Positions 26,543-34,994 of a DNA stretch of 64,000 nucleotides are shown in pieces. How positions within the stretch are numbered: position 1 is the stretch's first letter; every line of letters begins with the position of its first letter. Under the pieces are notes generated by a model. It was given only the letters and a program-made list of their open reading frames with translations. It did no database searches and was not told the DNA's origin. Source of the DNA: Ruegeria halocynthiae (lineage in GTDB: Bacteria > Pseudomonadota > Alphaproteobacteria > Rhodobacterales > Rhodobacteraceae); the NCBI RefSeq assembly GCF_000743705.1, contig NZ_JQEZ01000003.1, positions 14 through 64,013 on the forward strand. The letters are read 5' to 3'. The translations under genes and the position numbers were made by a program.

Positions 26543-27442
26543 TCAGCTGGGCGAAAAGCCGGTGATCAGATCGTCCAGCGTGCGCATCATCGACTGGATG
26601 CCGCCTCCGGCAATATAGATGTCGGCGGCGTTCAGATAAATCACCTGCCGGGATTGCCATGCCTTTGTCTGCTGAACCAGCGCGTTATCCAGCGTTGCGC
26701 GGGCGCTGTCGCCCGGTTGGCCGATGGCCGCCAGCCGGTCTACCACGATCAACCAGTCAGGGTCGGTGTCGCGGATAAACTCGAACGAGATCGCCTCGCC
26801 GTGGACCGCCGCACCGATTTCGGGGGCCGCTTCGGGCAGGCCGACGTCATGGTGCAACCAGCCAAACCGACCCCCGGACCCATAGGCGCTGATCTTGGGG
26901 CCGTTGGTCATGACGATCAGCACATCACCCTTACCACGGGCCGCAACGCCAGCCTGTTCCAACCGGTCAGAGAATGCCTTTTCCAACGCGGCGGCCTCAT
27001 CCGATTTTCCGAAAATCCGACCATAATCCCGCAGCCGCGCCAAGGCGTCGCCCGTCAGATCTGCCCCGATGGTCATGTCGATGCTAGGTGCGATACGGGA
27101 CATGTTGGTCAACTGATCCGACGTACGGCTGCCGACAATGATCAAATCCGGTGCCAACGCATGCACACCTTCGAAATCCGGCTCCCAGAATGTCCCCAGA
27201 TCGGTGGCATTCTGCAAGACGCCATCCAGATAATCGACATAAAGCCCGTCAACCGTGCCGGCGATCGGGATCCCCAGCGCATTCAGCGTATCGGCTGCGG
27301 CAACGTCGAATACCGCGATTCTTTCCGGATGCTGAGGAACCTGCGCCGGGCCGCGAAAGGTTGTGACATCCAGGGGGTCAGCCAGGCCCGTGCTGGCAAG
27401 TATTGTGGTCAGGGCAATTGCTGTCAGGCGGCCAAGCATCAT
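26543..27442 (-). CDS. Periplasmic iron-siderophore binding protein (FatB/CeuE-like)
   Basis: Solute-binding protein of 299 residues with a signal peptide (LTAIALTTILASTGLA) and no lipobox Cys. The fold markers are PERIAVFDVAAADTLNALGI near residue 38, LAPDLIIVGSRTSDQ near 96 and DPDWLIVVDRLAAIG near 206. Together they place it with FatB/CeuE/YclQ binders of catecholate-type siderophores. It is the first gene of the four-gene import operon; two adjacent ATG codons (27442, 27439) are possible starts. A palindrome lies 48 bases upstream. Confidence 0.9.
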   Translation of the reverse strand: MMLGRLTAIALTTILASTGLADPLDVTTFRGPAQVPQHPERIAVFDVAAADTLNALGIPIAGTVDGLYVDYLDGVLQNATDLGTFWEPDFEGVHALAPDLIIVGSRTSDQLTNMSRIAPSIDMTIGADLTGDALARLRDYGRIFGKSDEAAALEKAFSDRLEQAGVAARGKGDVLIVMTNGPKISAYGSGGRFGWLHHDVGLPEAAPEIGAAVHGEAISFEFIRDTDPDWLIVVDRLAAIGQPGDSARATLDNALVQQTKAWQSRQVIYLNAADIYIAGGGIQSMMRTLDDLITGFSPS

Positions 27443-27489
27443 CAGTCCTCAGATCATTTCCGGGGTTCAGGTCAGGTATGAAGCTGGCG

Positions 27490-27505
27490 AGATGCAATTG
27501 CATGT
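27490..27505. promoter_or_regulatory. 16-bp palindrome upstream of the siderophore import operon
   Basis: AGATGCAATTGCATGT, with the perfect inner palindrome ATGCA-AT-TGCAT, lies 48 bases before the binding-protein start. It matches the element at 23882-23897 in 14 of 16 positions and the same orientation. The rest of the 239-base gap 27443-27681 shows no gene I can support. Confidence 0.55.
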
Positions 27506-27681
27506 GACTGGCGCGCGATTTCTTGCACATCTGGCCAGTGAACTCAATCCGGCCATTTGAACTGGTTGGCATTTCTGCGGATGTTCCACCGACCCCGGGT
27601 CGTACTGTCATCTGTTAAGGATTGCCAAATCACAGCCCCGGCGACTTGATGTTCAAGCGTGGCGTTGGCTGATCTCACCCA

Positions 27682-28254
27682 TTATGCCGTTGACAACCAC
27701 CGCTTGGCCACCGGCGGGCAAACCCCCAGGCAATCGACGGCGCGGGCCGCGATTTGGTCGACAATCTCGGTCAGGTCACGCGGCCCAAGATAGAATGCCG
27801 GAACCGGAGGCAGAATGACGGCACCCATTTCCGTCGCGGCGGTCATGTTTCGCAGATGCGCCAGCGTCAGAGGCGCTTCGCGGGTCAGCAGCACCAGCCG
27901 CCTGCGTTCCTTGAGCTGCACGCTGGCCGCGCGGGTCAGCAGATTATCGTCCAGCCCGTGCGAGATCGCGGCAAGGGATCGCATCGAACAGGGCGCAACG
28001 ATCATGCCCGCCACCGGGACCGAACCCGACGCAATGCTGGCGCCGACATCGTCGTTGGCATGGCAGCGGGTTACCAGATCGCGCAGCTCATCCAATGCAT
28101 CTGCACCGCATTCCTGCGCCAGTGTCAGATGGGCGGCCCTGCTGACAACCAGATCGACCTCGACCTCCAGTTTCGAAAACCAGCGGGCAATCGCAAGGGC
28201 GAGGGCTGCGCCTGACGCGCCCGAGACACCCAATATGACGCGGTGTTCGGTCAT
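27682..28254 (-). CDS. ubiX: Flavin prenyltransferase UbiX
   Basis: Enzyme of 190 residues that prenylates FMN to make the cofactor of UbiD. GVSGASGAALALAIARW (about residues 8-24) is the FMN-binding N-terminus. VAPCSMRSLAAISHGLDDNLLTRAA and RRRLVLLTREAPLT followed by HLRNMTAATEMGAVILPP are strong UbiX markers. The start at 28254 overlaps the ubiD stop by 4 bases, so ubiD and ubiX are coupled. The FNR-type box before ubiD places it in a low-oxygen ubiquinone set. Confidence 0.95.
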   Translation of the reverse strand: MTEHRVILGVSGASGAALALAIARWFSKLEVEVDLVVSRAAHLTLAQECGADALDELRDLVTRCHANDDVGASIASGSVPVAGMIVAPCSMRSLAAISHGLDDNLLTRAASVQLKERRRLVLLTREAPLTLAHLRNMTAATEMGAVILPPVPAFYLGPRDLTEIVDQIAARAVDCLGVCPPVAKRWLSTA

Positions 28255-29750
28255 TGGTGCAACCCCGGCAGAATCCGGTCGACCAGATTGGATGCAAAGG
28301 CGGCGCTTGCGTCCGAAATTTGCATGACCTGCCCCCATTCGCGCTGTGTTTCACTGCCGATCTTGGTGGTGGCATCCAAGCCCATCTTGCCCGCCAAACC
28401 GGGCTGGGGTGAGGCGAAATCAAGGTAATCCATAGGTGTATTTTCCAACAACATCACGTCCCGGGCAGGGTCCATACGCGTGGCCAGCGCCCAGGCTATG
28501 TCGTCCCAGTTTCTGGGGTCGATATCCGAATCCACGGCCACAATCATTTTGGTATAGCTGAACTGCGGCAACATCCCCCACAGCGCCATCATGACCCTGC
28601 GTGCCTGCCCCGGATACCGCTTGTCGATACTGACGACCGCAATACGGTATGAGCAGGCAGCGGGCGGCAACCACAGATCCCGCACCTCAGGAATCTGGGC
28701 ACGGATTGTCGGCAAGGCCAGTTGATTGAACACCTCACCGATGATCGCGGGTTCATCCGGCGGACGGCCGGTATAGGTGGACAGATAAAGAGGCGCTTCG
28801 CGATGGGTGACCGCGCTGACCTGCATCACTGGAAAGGGCTCCGCCGGGTTATAGTACCCGGTGTGGTCGCCAAAGGGGCCTTCGGGGGCGGTTTCGCTGG
28901 GGGACACCCAGCCTTCCAAGATGATTTCCGCATCTGCCGGAACCAAAAGCGGCAGGGTCTTTGCCAGCACCATCTTAGGGCGCGCACCAGTCAGCGCGCC
29001 CGCAAAGGTCAGCTCGGACACTGCCTCCGGCAGCGGCAGCGCCGCCGAAAGCAAAGTTGCAGGGTTTGCGCCCAGAACAATGGCCACAGGCATCTTTTCG
29101 TTGTGCTGGACCCAGCTACGATGATGGGCGGCCCCGCCGCGATGCGGCAGCCAACGCATGATCAGGCGGTTTTGGTCCAGAACCTGAACGCGGTAGACAC
29201 CCGCATTATAGCTGCTCGCATTGTCCGGCTGACCGCCATAGGGCCGGGTTACAACCACCGGCCAGGTGATAAGCGGCCCAGCATCGCCCGGCCAATGGGT
29301 CTGAATCGGCAGCGCGGTCAACTCTACATCGGACCCGCAGCGGACCACGTCCTGAACCGGTGCCTTTCGAACCGATTTGGGCCGGGTCGCAAGGGCAGCT
29401 TTCAACATGGGCCACCGCGAAAACGCATCGCGCAGACCGTCTGGAGGCGCGGGCGCGCGAAGTGCAGCAAGAAACGCCCCCAGGTCATTCAGACCCTCAA
29501 CCGAAACGCCCAACCCAGCCGCGACCCGCGCGGCGGTGCCAAACAGATTGACCACCACAGGGATTTCTGACCGCCTGCCCTTGTCCAGCATGGGCTGATC
29601 GAATTGCAGAACCGGCCCGCCCGCCTCTAACACGGTGCGGTGGACCGCTGTCATCTGATGACGAACCGACACCGGATCAGGGACAGCTTTGAATTGATCG
29701 GTATCTGCGCACCACCTGAGAAAATGGCGAAGAGTAGGATGTGAGGGCAT
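28251..29750 (-). CDS. ubiD: UbiD-family 3-octaprenyl-4-hydroxybenzoate decarboxylase
   Basis: Prenyl-FMN decarboxylase of 499 residues removing the carboxyl group from polyprenyl-hydroxybenzoate in ubiquinone synthesis. PEGPFGDHTGYYNP near residue 300 is the UbiD catalytic and metal region, and YNAGVYRVQVLDQNRLIMRW is typical of the prFMN site. The start at 29750 (MPSHPTLRHF) is chosen; an in-frame extension to 29819 would run into the promoter region and across the FNR box. It diverges from ubiT across 145 bases. Confidence 0.93.
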   Translation of the reverse strand: MPSHPTLRHFLRWCADTDQFKAVPDPVSVRHQMTAVHRTVLEAGGPVLQFDQPMLDKGRRSEIPVVVNLFGTAARVAAGLGVSVEGLNDLGAFLAALRAPAPPDGLRDAFSRWPMLKAALATRPKSVRKAPVQDVVRCGSDVELTALPIQTHWPGDAGPLITWPVVVTRPYGGQPDNASSYNAGVYRVQVLDQNRLIMRWLPHRGGAAHHRSWVQHNEKMPVAIVLGANPATLLSAALPLPEAVSELTFAGALTGARPKMVLAKTLPLLVPADAEIILEGWVSPSETAPEGPFGDHTGYYNPAEPFPVMQVSAVTHREAPLYLSTYTGRPPDEPAIIGEVFNQLALPTIRAQIPEVRDLWLPPAACSYRIAVVSIDKRYPGQARRVMMALWGMLPQFSYTKMIVAVDSDIDPRNWDDIAWALATRMDPARDVMLLENTPMDYLDFASPQPGLAGKMGLDATTKIGSETQREWGQVMQISDASAAFASNLVDRILPGLHQ

Positions 29751-29810
29751 GGTGCGACCAAGAAGGCTTCGGTGAACTTTCTTTGCCCTATCAGCCAAAC
29801 CGGGCGGCGG

Positions 29811-29828
29811 AATTGACAACAGTCAATT
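29811..29828. promoter_or_regulatory. FNR/NnrR-type box between ubiD and ubiT
   Basis: AATTGACAACAGTCAATT is a perfect dyad: core TTGAC-N4-GTCAA (29813-29826) extended by AT pairs. It matches Crp/Fnr-family boxes (FnrL, NnrR/Dnr type). It is centred 69 bases from the ubiD start and 76 from the ubiT start. It probably drives both transcription units when oxygen is low or nitric oxide is present. Confidence 0.8.
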
Positions 29829-29895
29829 TCCCGCACTCAAGACCGGCCTACCAAGACGCAACTGGTCACCCTTGTCGAGACAGCAGGAGGTCTGT

Positions 29896-30438
29896 TTGTC
29901 CCATCCTCAAAATCCGATCCCGCATTGCCCTGCCGCGTTGGCGGCGATGCTGCGGGTTGTCCCGCTTGCGCCTTTATCGCTTTCGCTGACTGTGTTTTCG
30001 CGTCGGATCGCACAGAACAATCCCGGCCTGGTCCAACGCCTTGGTGAATATGACCGGACAGGTTTTGTTCTTGATCCAACTGACCTGCCGATAGTGATGT
30101 GCCTGAATCCCAATGGTGGGTTGCCAAAGGTGACACTCTGTCGACAACCATCAAAGGGGGCCGCACGTATTTCCGGCCCTCTGGCCGCGCTGCTTGGGTT
30201 GGTTCACGGGGCGTTTGATGGCGACGCGCTGTTTTTCTCGCGCGATTTGGTGGTTGAGGGCGACACCGGCGCGGCCCTGGCCCTGCGCAACGCAATCGAC
30301 GATGCGGAGCTGAATTTGGCGCAAGAGGCCACCGCATTGTCCGGCCCGTTTGCACGGCCTGTTCAGCAGTTGATCGCTTTTGCAGAACGTCAGACCGGGC
30401 TGTGCCTGAACCGGCCCGAGGACAGCGTGATATGGTAA
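29896..30438 (+). CDS. ubiT: SCP2-domain lipid carrier UbiT
   Basis: Protein of 180 residues with an SCP2 sterol-carrier-like domain (about residues 25-125; RISGPLAALLGLVHGAFDGDALFFSRDLVVEGDT is recognisable in pieces such as GDALFFSRDLVVEGD). UbiT binds isoprenoid intermediates in oxygen-independent ubiquinone synthesis. The start is a TTG at 29896 preceded by CAGGAGG at ideal spacing; an upstream TTG at 29872 has none. It overlaps the ubiU start. The order ubiT-ubiU-ubiV next to ubiX and ubiD makes the assignment firm despite the small size. Confidence 0.88.
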   Translation: MSHPQNPIPHCPAALAAMLRVVPLAPLSLSLTVFSRRIAQNNPGLVQRLGEYDRTGFVLDPTDLPIVMCLNPNGGLPKVTLCRQPSKGAARISGPLAALLGLVHGAFDGDALFFSRDLVVEGDTGAALALRNAIDDAELNLAQEATALSGPFARPVQQLIAFAERQTGLCLNRPEDSVIW

Positions 30439-31415
30439 TGGAAATTGTTTGCCCGGCGGGCACACCCGCCGCCCTGCGCGCCGCTGTCAAAGCCGGGGCG
30501 CATACCGTTTATTGCGGCTTTAACGATGAAACCAATGCGCGCAATTTCCCTGGCCTGAACTTCAGCAGGTCAGAAATGCGCGACGGGGTGGCCTTTGCCC
30601 ATGACCACGGCGCCAAGGTGCTGGTGGCCATCAATACCTTTCCCCGCGCCGGGGACGAGGTGATCTGGCACCACGCGATCAGCGATGCGGATGCCTGTGG
30701 TGCAAACGCTGTGATCCTGGCTGATCCCGGCCTGCTGGACCACGCATCGCGCAATCACCCGCGTTTGCGCAGGCATCTTTCGGTGCAGGCGGCGGCGGCC
30801 AACGCCGATATCATCAACTTTTACGCCAAGACCTTCGATGTAAAACGGGTGGTGCTGCCACGGGTCCTGTCGGTGCCGGAAATCGCCGCCATCAATGCTG
30901 AAACAACAGTAGAAACCGAAGTGTTCGTCTTTGGCGGGTTATGTGTCATGGCAGAAGGCCGCTGCTCACTGTCTTCTTACGCGACCGGGTTGTCGCCGAA
31001 CATGAACGGCGTCTGCTCACCAGCCAGCCACGTTGACTATGCCGAAGATCAGGGGGCGCTGGATGCCCGACTGGGCGGATACCTCATCCACCGGGTCGAA
31101 AAAGGCCAACCCGCCCCCTATCCGACCCTGTGCAAGGGGTGTTTCTCGGCCGGGGACAAAACCGGGCACCTGTTCGAAGACCCTGTCAGCCTGAACGCCG
31201 AAAGGTTGATCCCGCAATTGCACAAGGCTGGTGTGACCGCCCTCAAGATCGAGGGTCGGCAGCGGTCGAAATCCTATGTTGCACAGGTCGTGCGCAATTT
31301 TCGGGCAGCGGTTGACGCGCTTGAAGCCGGTCGCCCCTTGCCCGAAGGCATGTTGGCCCGCCTGTCCGAAGGTCAGGCAATGACAACTGGTGCCTACAAA
31401 AAAACATGGAGATAG
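30432..31415 (+). CDS. ubiU: Oxygen-independent ubiquinone hydroxylase subunit UbiU
   Basis: U32-peptidase-like protein of 327 residues. With UbiV it hydroxylates the quinone ring without oxygen. Cluster ligands are present with exactly UbiU spacing: LCVMAEGRC (Cys-x6-Cys), then another Cys 17 residues later in NGVCSPAS, and YPTLCKG further on, a [4Fe-4S] set. The N-terminus EIVCPAGTPAALRAAVKAG and KIEGRQRSKSYVAQV are family marks. ATG 30432 is spaced 10 bases from GAGG; ATG 30438, overlapping the ubiT stop, is the alternative. Confidence 0.95.
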   Translation: MVMEIVCPAGTPAALRAAVKAGAHTVYCGFNDETNARNFPGLNFSRSEMRDGVAFAHDHGAKVLVAINTFPRAGDEVIWHHAISDADACGANAVILADPGLLDHASRNHPRLRRHLSVQAAAANADIINFYAKTFDVKRVVLPRVLSVPEIAAINAETTVETEVFVFGGLCVMAEGRCSLSSYATGLSPNMNGVCSPASHVDYAEDQGALDARLGGYLIHRVEKGQPAPYPTLCKGCFSAGDKTGHLFEDPVSLNAERLIPQLHKAGVTALKIEGRQRSKSYVAQVVRNFRAAVDALEAGRPLPEGMLARLSEGQAMTTGAYKKTWR

Positions 31416-31419
31416 CACG

Positions 31420-32322
31420 ATGGACCTGACAATCGGGCCGAACCAGTTCTTTTGGGCCGCCGACCGCTGGAGCGAGTTTTACGACGATCTGGCCCAAGCG
31501 CCCGCAAACCGCGTCGTGATCGGAGAACTTGTCTGCTCGAAACGGTTGCCCTTTTATCAGGATCGAATTCCCGAGGCGGTATCGCGCCTGCTTGAAGCCG
31601 GAAAAGAAGTAGCCCTGACCAGCCTTGCACTGGTGACGCTAAAGCGTGAACGCAAACTGACCACAGAATTGGCCGAGATGGGTGTAACGGTGGAAATCAA
31701 CGACCTGACGGTGCTGGCCTATCTGCCCGAAGGGTGCGCGTTCTGGGTTGGGCCGCTGGTGAATGTGTACAACGAGGGCACCCTGCGGTGGTTGGCCGCG
31801 CGGGGTGCAAAGCGTGTTTGCCTGCCACCAGAGCTGCCGCTTGAATCGGTTGCGACACTGGTCCGGGCAGCAGAGGATCTGGGCGTCGCGATCGAAGTCT
31901 GGGGTCACGGGCGGTTGCCGCTGGCAATCTCGGGGCGTTGCTATCATGCGCGCCTGCATGGCCGCACCAAGGACAATTGCCAATTCGCCTGCGAGGAAGA
32001 TGCTGATGGGCTGGATGTGCTGACCCGGGACGGCAAGCCCTTTATGGCGACGAACGGCGTGCAGACCCTGTCAGACAGCTATGCCTGCACGGATTATCAG
32101 ATTGAAACGCTGCGATCCGCGGGCGTGTCGGCCCTGCGGCTTTCACCGCACTCCAACGGGTTTACGCGGCTTTGCACACTGTATCGCCAACGTATCGACC
32201 ACAATCTGGCACCGGGCGATCTGGCGCATGAAATTCTATCCACCAATCCCGGCACACGCCTGAGCGATGGGTTTCTGACAGGGGAATTTGGCGCAGAATG
32301 GTCCGGTACCAAACCGCAATGA
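31420..32322 (+). CDS. ubiV: Oxygen-independent ubiquinone hydroxylase subunit UbiV
   Basis: U32-like partner of UbiU, 300 residues. Cluster ligands are Cys39 in GELVCSKRLPF and the triple in SGRCYHARLHGR...NCQFAC with x12 and x3 spacing, the same as Escherichia coli UbiV. The start at 31420 has TGGAGATA ahead, 4 bases after the ubiU stop. UbiU and UbiV form a heterodimer that carries out anaerobic hydroxylation. Confidence 0.95.
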   Translation: MDLTIGPNQFFWAADRWSEFYDDLAQAPANRVVIGELVCSKRLPFYQDRIPEAVSRLLEAGKEVALTSLALVTLKRERKLTTELAEMGVTVEINDLTVLAYLPEGCAFWVGPLVNVYNEGTLRWLAARGAKRVCLPPELPLESVATLVRAAEDLGVAIEVWGHGRLPLAISGRCYHARLHGRTKDNCQFACEEDADGLDVLTRDGKPFMATNGVQTLSDSYACTDYQIETLRSAGVSALRLSPHSNGFTRLCTLYRQRIDHNLAPGDLAHEILSTNPGTRLSDGFLTGEFGAEWSGTKPQ

Positions 32323-33554
32323 TCCCAGCCTCGGGTGAAAACAGGGCCTTTCAGGATTTCTGGGAGGCCCCTCATCGCCCGCTGTTTCTTGCGGCGTTTC
32401 TATGCGCCCTGTTTACCGTGGCCTGGTGGCCGCTTGGCGTCACATTGGGCGTTCCCTCCCCAGCCTTTGAACCGGCGGCGATCTGGCATATCCACGAGCT
32501 GATTTTCGGATTTGCCGGTGCTGCGATTGGCGGATACCTGTTGACGGCCCTGCCGGGTTGGACCGCAACCCCACCGGTGCGCGGGGGCCTGCTGAAGGCG
32601 CTGGTACTGATCTGGCTGCTTGCGCGTCTTGCCCTGGCGCTGTCGCTCCATGTTCCGCACGCGCTGCCGATCTTGTTCAATGCCGGATATTTTCTGTTGT
32701 TGGCCGCAATCCTCGGCGCCCGCCTGATCTCAGCGGGTTCACACCTCAAGCTCGGCTATGTGTTTGCGGTTGCAGCACTTGGGTTAGGGGAAGTTCTGTT
32801 TGCCACAGTGGCGCTGAGCGAAAGGCCATGGGCAAGCCTGACGCTGGTTCCTGCTGTGCTGACCGGTCTGGTTTTGCTGATGGCCAGTGTCGGGATGCGG
32901 GCCATCCCGGCCTTTACCCAAAACTGGTTTGCGCGAAACGGGCAAGCTTTTAAAATTAATCGGGATGCGCCCGTGGTTCAGGTGCTGTTGGTGGCCTGCA
33001 TAGTCATGATGCTGATCGGGTGGGATGACATGGCAAACGCCACGATGATCAGCGCCGGAATGGCATTGCTATGGGTCATGCGCCGGTGGCACGGCCTGTC
33101 TGTTTTGTCTGACCCGCTACTAGCCGCCCTTCATCTGGCATTCCTATGGCTGTCTCTGGGGCTGATCGTTGTCGGCTTGGCGGGCCTCGCCCCGGCAATC
33201 TATCCCGCGTCTGACGCGCTTCACGCCATTACCATTGGCGGGATGTCTGGTTTGATCATGGCCGTCTCGGGGCGGGCGGCGGCCCATACCGAAAGCGGGG
33301 ACATGCAGGCGACGCCGGGATTCATCGCGGGCGTCGTGCTGATCTGGGCCGCAACATGGGTTCGGCTGGCGGCACCTGTCTTTCCCGGCGCATCCTTAGA
33401 GTTCGCCGCAGCCGCAATATGGTGTATTGCCTGGGTATCCTTCGTTGTCGGTTTCCTACCGGCACTGACCGGCCCGGTGCGGCGTCCGGTCCTAAGCGGG
33501 CGGCGGCATGGCGAATTGACGGAAATCATCACGACAGAAAGGACAGGGCAATGA
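32319..33554 (+). CDS. nnrS: NnrS-family membrane protein
   Basis: Membrane protein of 411 residues with about twelve helices. The N-terminal HRPLFLAAFLCALFTVAWW, AAIWHIHELIFGFAGAAIGGYLLTALPGW and RAIPAFTQNW motifs are NnrS signatures; the conserved His residues probably bind heme or copper. NnrS proteins relieve nitric oxide stress and are co-regulated with denitrification. ATG 32319 overlaps the ubiV stop (ATGA); ATG 32298 inside ubiV is an alternative. Its place in the ubiTUV unit ties quinone synthesis to NO or nitrate respiration. Confidence 0.92.
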   Translation: MIPASGENRAFQDFWEAPHRPLFLAAFLCALFTVAWWPLGVTLGVPSPAFEPAAIWHIHELIFGFAGAAIGGYLLTALPGWTATPPVRGGLLKALVLIWLLARLALALSLHVPHALPILFNAGYFLLLAAILGARLISAGSHLKLGYVFAVAALGLGEVLFATVALSERPWASLTLVPAVLTGLVLLMASVGMRAIPAFTQNWFARNGQAFKINRDAPVVQVLLVACIVMMLIGWDDMANATMISAGMALLWVMRRWHGLSVLSDPLLAALHLAFLWLSLGLIVVGLAGLAPAIYPASDALHAITIGGMSGLIMAVSGRAAAHTESGDMQATPGFIAGVVLIWAATWVRLAAPVFPGASLEFAAAAIWCIAWVSFVVGFLPALTGPVRRPVLSGRRHGELTEIITTERTGQ

Positions 33555-34051
33555 AGATCGCAAGCATCTCTTCGCAAAAGCAGGGTGAAACCGACCGGTT
33601 GCTGGCAGAACTGGCCACCGATTTGCAATCCAGCGGACTGAAACTGCGAGGGATCGTCAAGGATCTGAGCTATGCTGCCCTGCACCAGAACGGATGCGAC
33701 ATGAGCGTTCGGGTGCTGCCAGAGGGACCGATCATCAAGATCACCCAGAACCTTGGCCAGGGATCGGATGCGTGTCGTCTTGACCCTGCCGCCCTTGTGC
33801 AGGCGGTGGCTCAGGTCGAACAGGGCGGCTTTGATGATGTAGATCTGTTCATTCTGAACAAATTTGGCCCCGAGGAAGCCGCAGGCAGAGGTTTTCGCGC
33901 TGTGATGGGAACCGCACTGGAACGCGACATTCCGGTATTGGTGGGTGTGAGTCCCGCGAACAGGCAGGCATTCCAGACGTTTGCAGGCGGCCTGTCAAAA
34001 GAGCTGCCGGACAACCGCGAGGCACTCTGGCGCTGGTGCACCAAACCCTGA
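33551..34051 (+). CDS. DUF2478 domain protein
   Basis: Protein of 166 residues with a P-loop-like look (IASISSQKQGETDRLLAELA at the N-terminus; DLFILNKFGPEEAAGRGFR in the middle). It resembles DUF2478 proteins, which occur with molybdenum or nitrate-related genes in alphaproteobacteria. It overlaps the nnrS stop by 4 bases and is the last gene of the ubiT-U-V-nnrS unit. Function is unknown; the context suggests a role in low-oxygen or nitrogen-oxide metabolism, perhaps molybdenum cofactor handling. Confidence 0.8.
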   Translation: MKIASISSQKQGETDRLLAELATDLQSSGLKLRGIVKDLSYAALHQNGCDMSVRVLPEGPIIKITQNLGQGSDACRLDPAALVQAVAQVEQGGFDDVDLFILNKFGPEEAAGRGFRAVMGTALERDIPVLVGVSPANRQAFQTFAGGLSKELPDNREALWRWCTKP

Positions 34052-34072
34052 TCTGGCGGACAAACCCGGTGT

Positions 34073-34930
34073 TCAAGTCACCTGTCGACCTTCCAGCCGC
34101 GCTGTGATTTCCGACAGGCGCGACCAGGCTTGCAAGGTGATCGGCAATGCCAGCGCCGCCTCGGCGAACTCCCACGTATAGCTGACGATCGAAAAGATCG
34201 CACCGGGGGTGACCGTCAGGAACTGGGTCGCGTACCAAAGGTTGAACAGGACCAAAGCGATCAACAGGATGAAGATCAGACCATACAGTACCGCCTCGGT
34301 GTCCGAAAGTTTGACCTCGAACCGGCGTATGCGTCTTAGGTGGTGATGCACCGGGTTGTTGCGGCGCGTTTCAAGTATCCGCACCTGTCGTTCCATCTGT
34401 TCATTCAACGCTCCGTTCAACCGGTGAAAACTGGTATGGAACAGCGCGTAGGTCAGGACCATGACGAGAATGACCGCGCAGGCCGCAAGGGCCAGTACCG
34501 GCGAAAAGAAAAAGAGCAGGATCGCAGAAACGACAAACTGCACCACACCGGCCAGCGCGGCAGGCAATGTCTCTTCCAGAAAATCGGCAAGTTCACGGCC
34601 CATGCCGATCCGGGCGTTCAGTGACGAAATGGGCAGGCTTGCGAACCGGGCCGCAAGCGCCTTTCCCATTTCAACGCGAACGGTTCCGTAGACCCGTGTG
34701 TCATATACCCGCCGGGCCACACCAATGACGATCAGGGCCGCCAGCAGTGCGGCCAGATGCACAAAGGCCAAAAATTCGTGATCAAGCAACCCGTCGATGG
34801 CAAATCCGATGAACAGCGGGATCAGAACCGTGATCCCGGTTTCCGCCAGGATCAGGAGCCACGTCATCCCGACCCTCCAGCGAAACACATCCAAAAGGGT
34901 TCTGATGGTCAGACGTCGATCTTTCAACAT
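34073..34930 (-). CDS. ABC transporter six-helix membrane domain without ATPase
   Basis: Protein of 285 residues that resembles the transmembrane half of an exporter-type ABC protein (LLDVFRWRVGMTWLLILAET, then VARRVYDTRVYGTVRVEMG as the intracellular coupling region). It ends at the linker, so no Walker A, signature or Walker B sequence exists here or in the adjacent frames. The start at 34930 is chosen; a longer reading to 35071 overlaps the RND gene end. It lies 64 bases after the RND pump gene on the same strand and may be cotranscribed. What hydrolyses ATP for it, if anything, is not visible. Confidence 0.75.
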   Translation of the reverse strand: MLKDRRLTIRTLLDVFRWRVGMTWLLILAETGITVLIPLFIGFAIDGLLDHEFLAFVHLAALLAALIVIGVARRVYDTRVYGTVRVEMGKALAARFASLPISSLNARIGMGRELADFLEETLPAALAGVVQFVVSAILLFFFSPVLALAACAVILVMVLTYALFHTSFHRLNGALNEQMERQVRILETRRNNPVHHHLRRIRRFEVKLSDTEAVLYGLIFILLIALVLFNLWYATQFLTVTPGAIFSIVSYTWEFAEAALALPITLQAWSRLSEITARLEGRQVT

Positions 34931-34994
34931 GGCGCATTGCCGTCTGTGAGCAGGCCCATCACCGGGCGACGGCAGAGAGGTGGTAAAATCCGGA

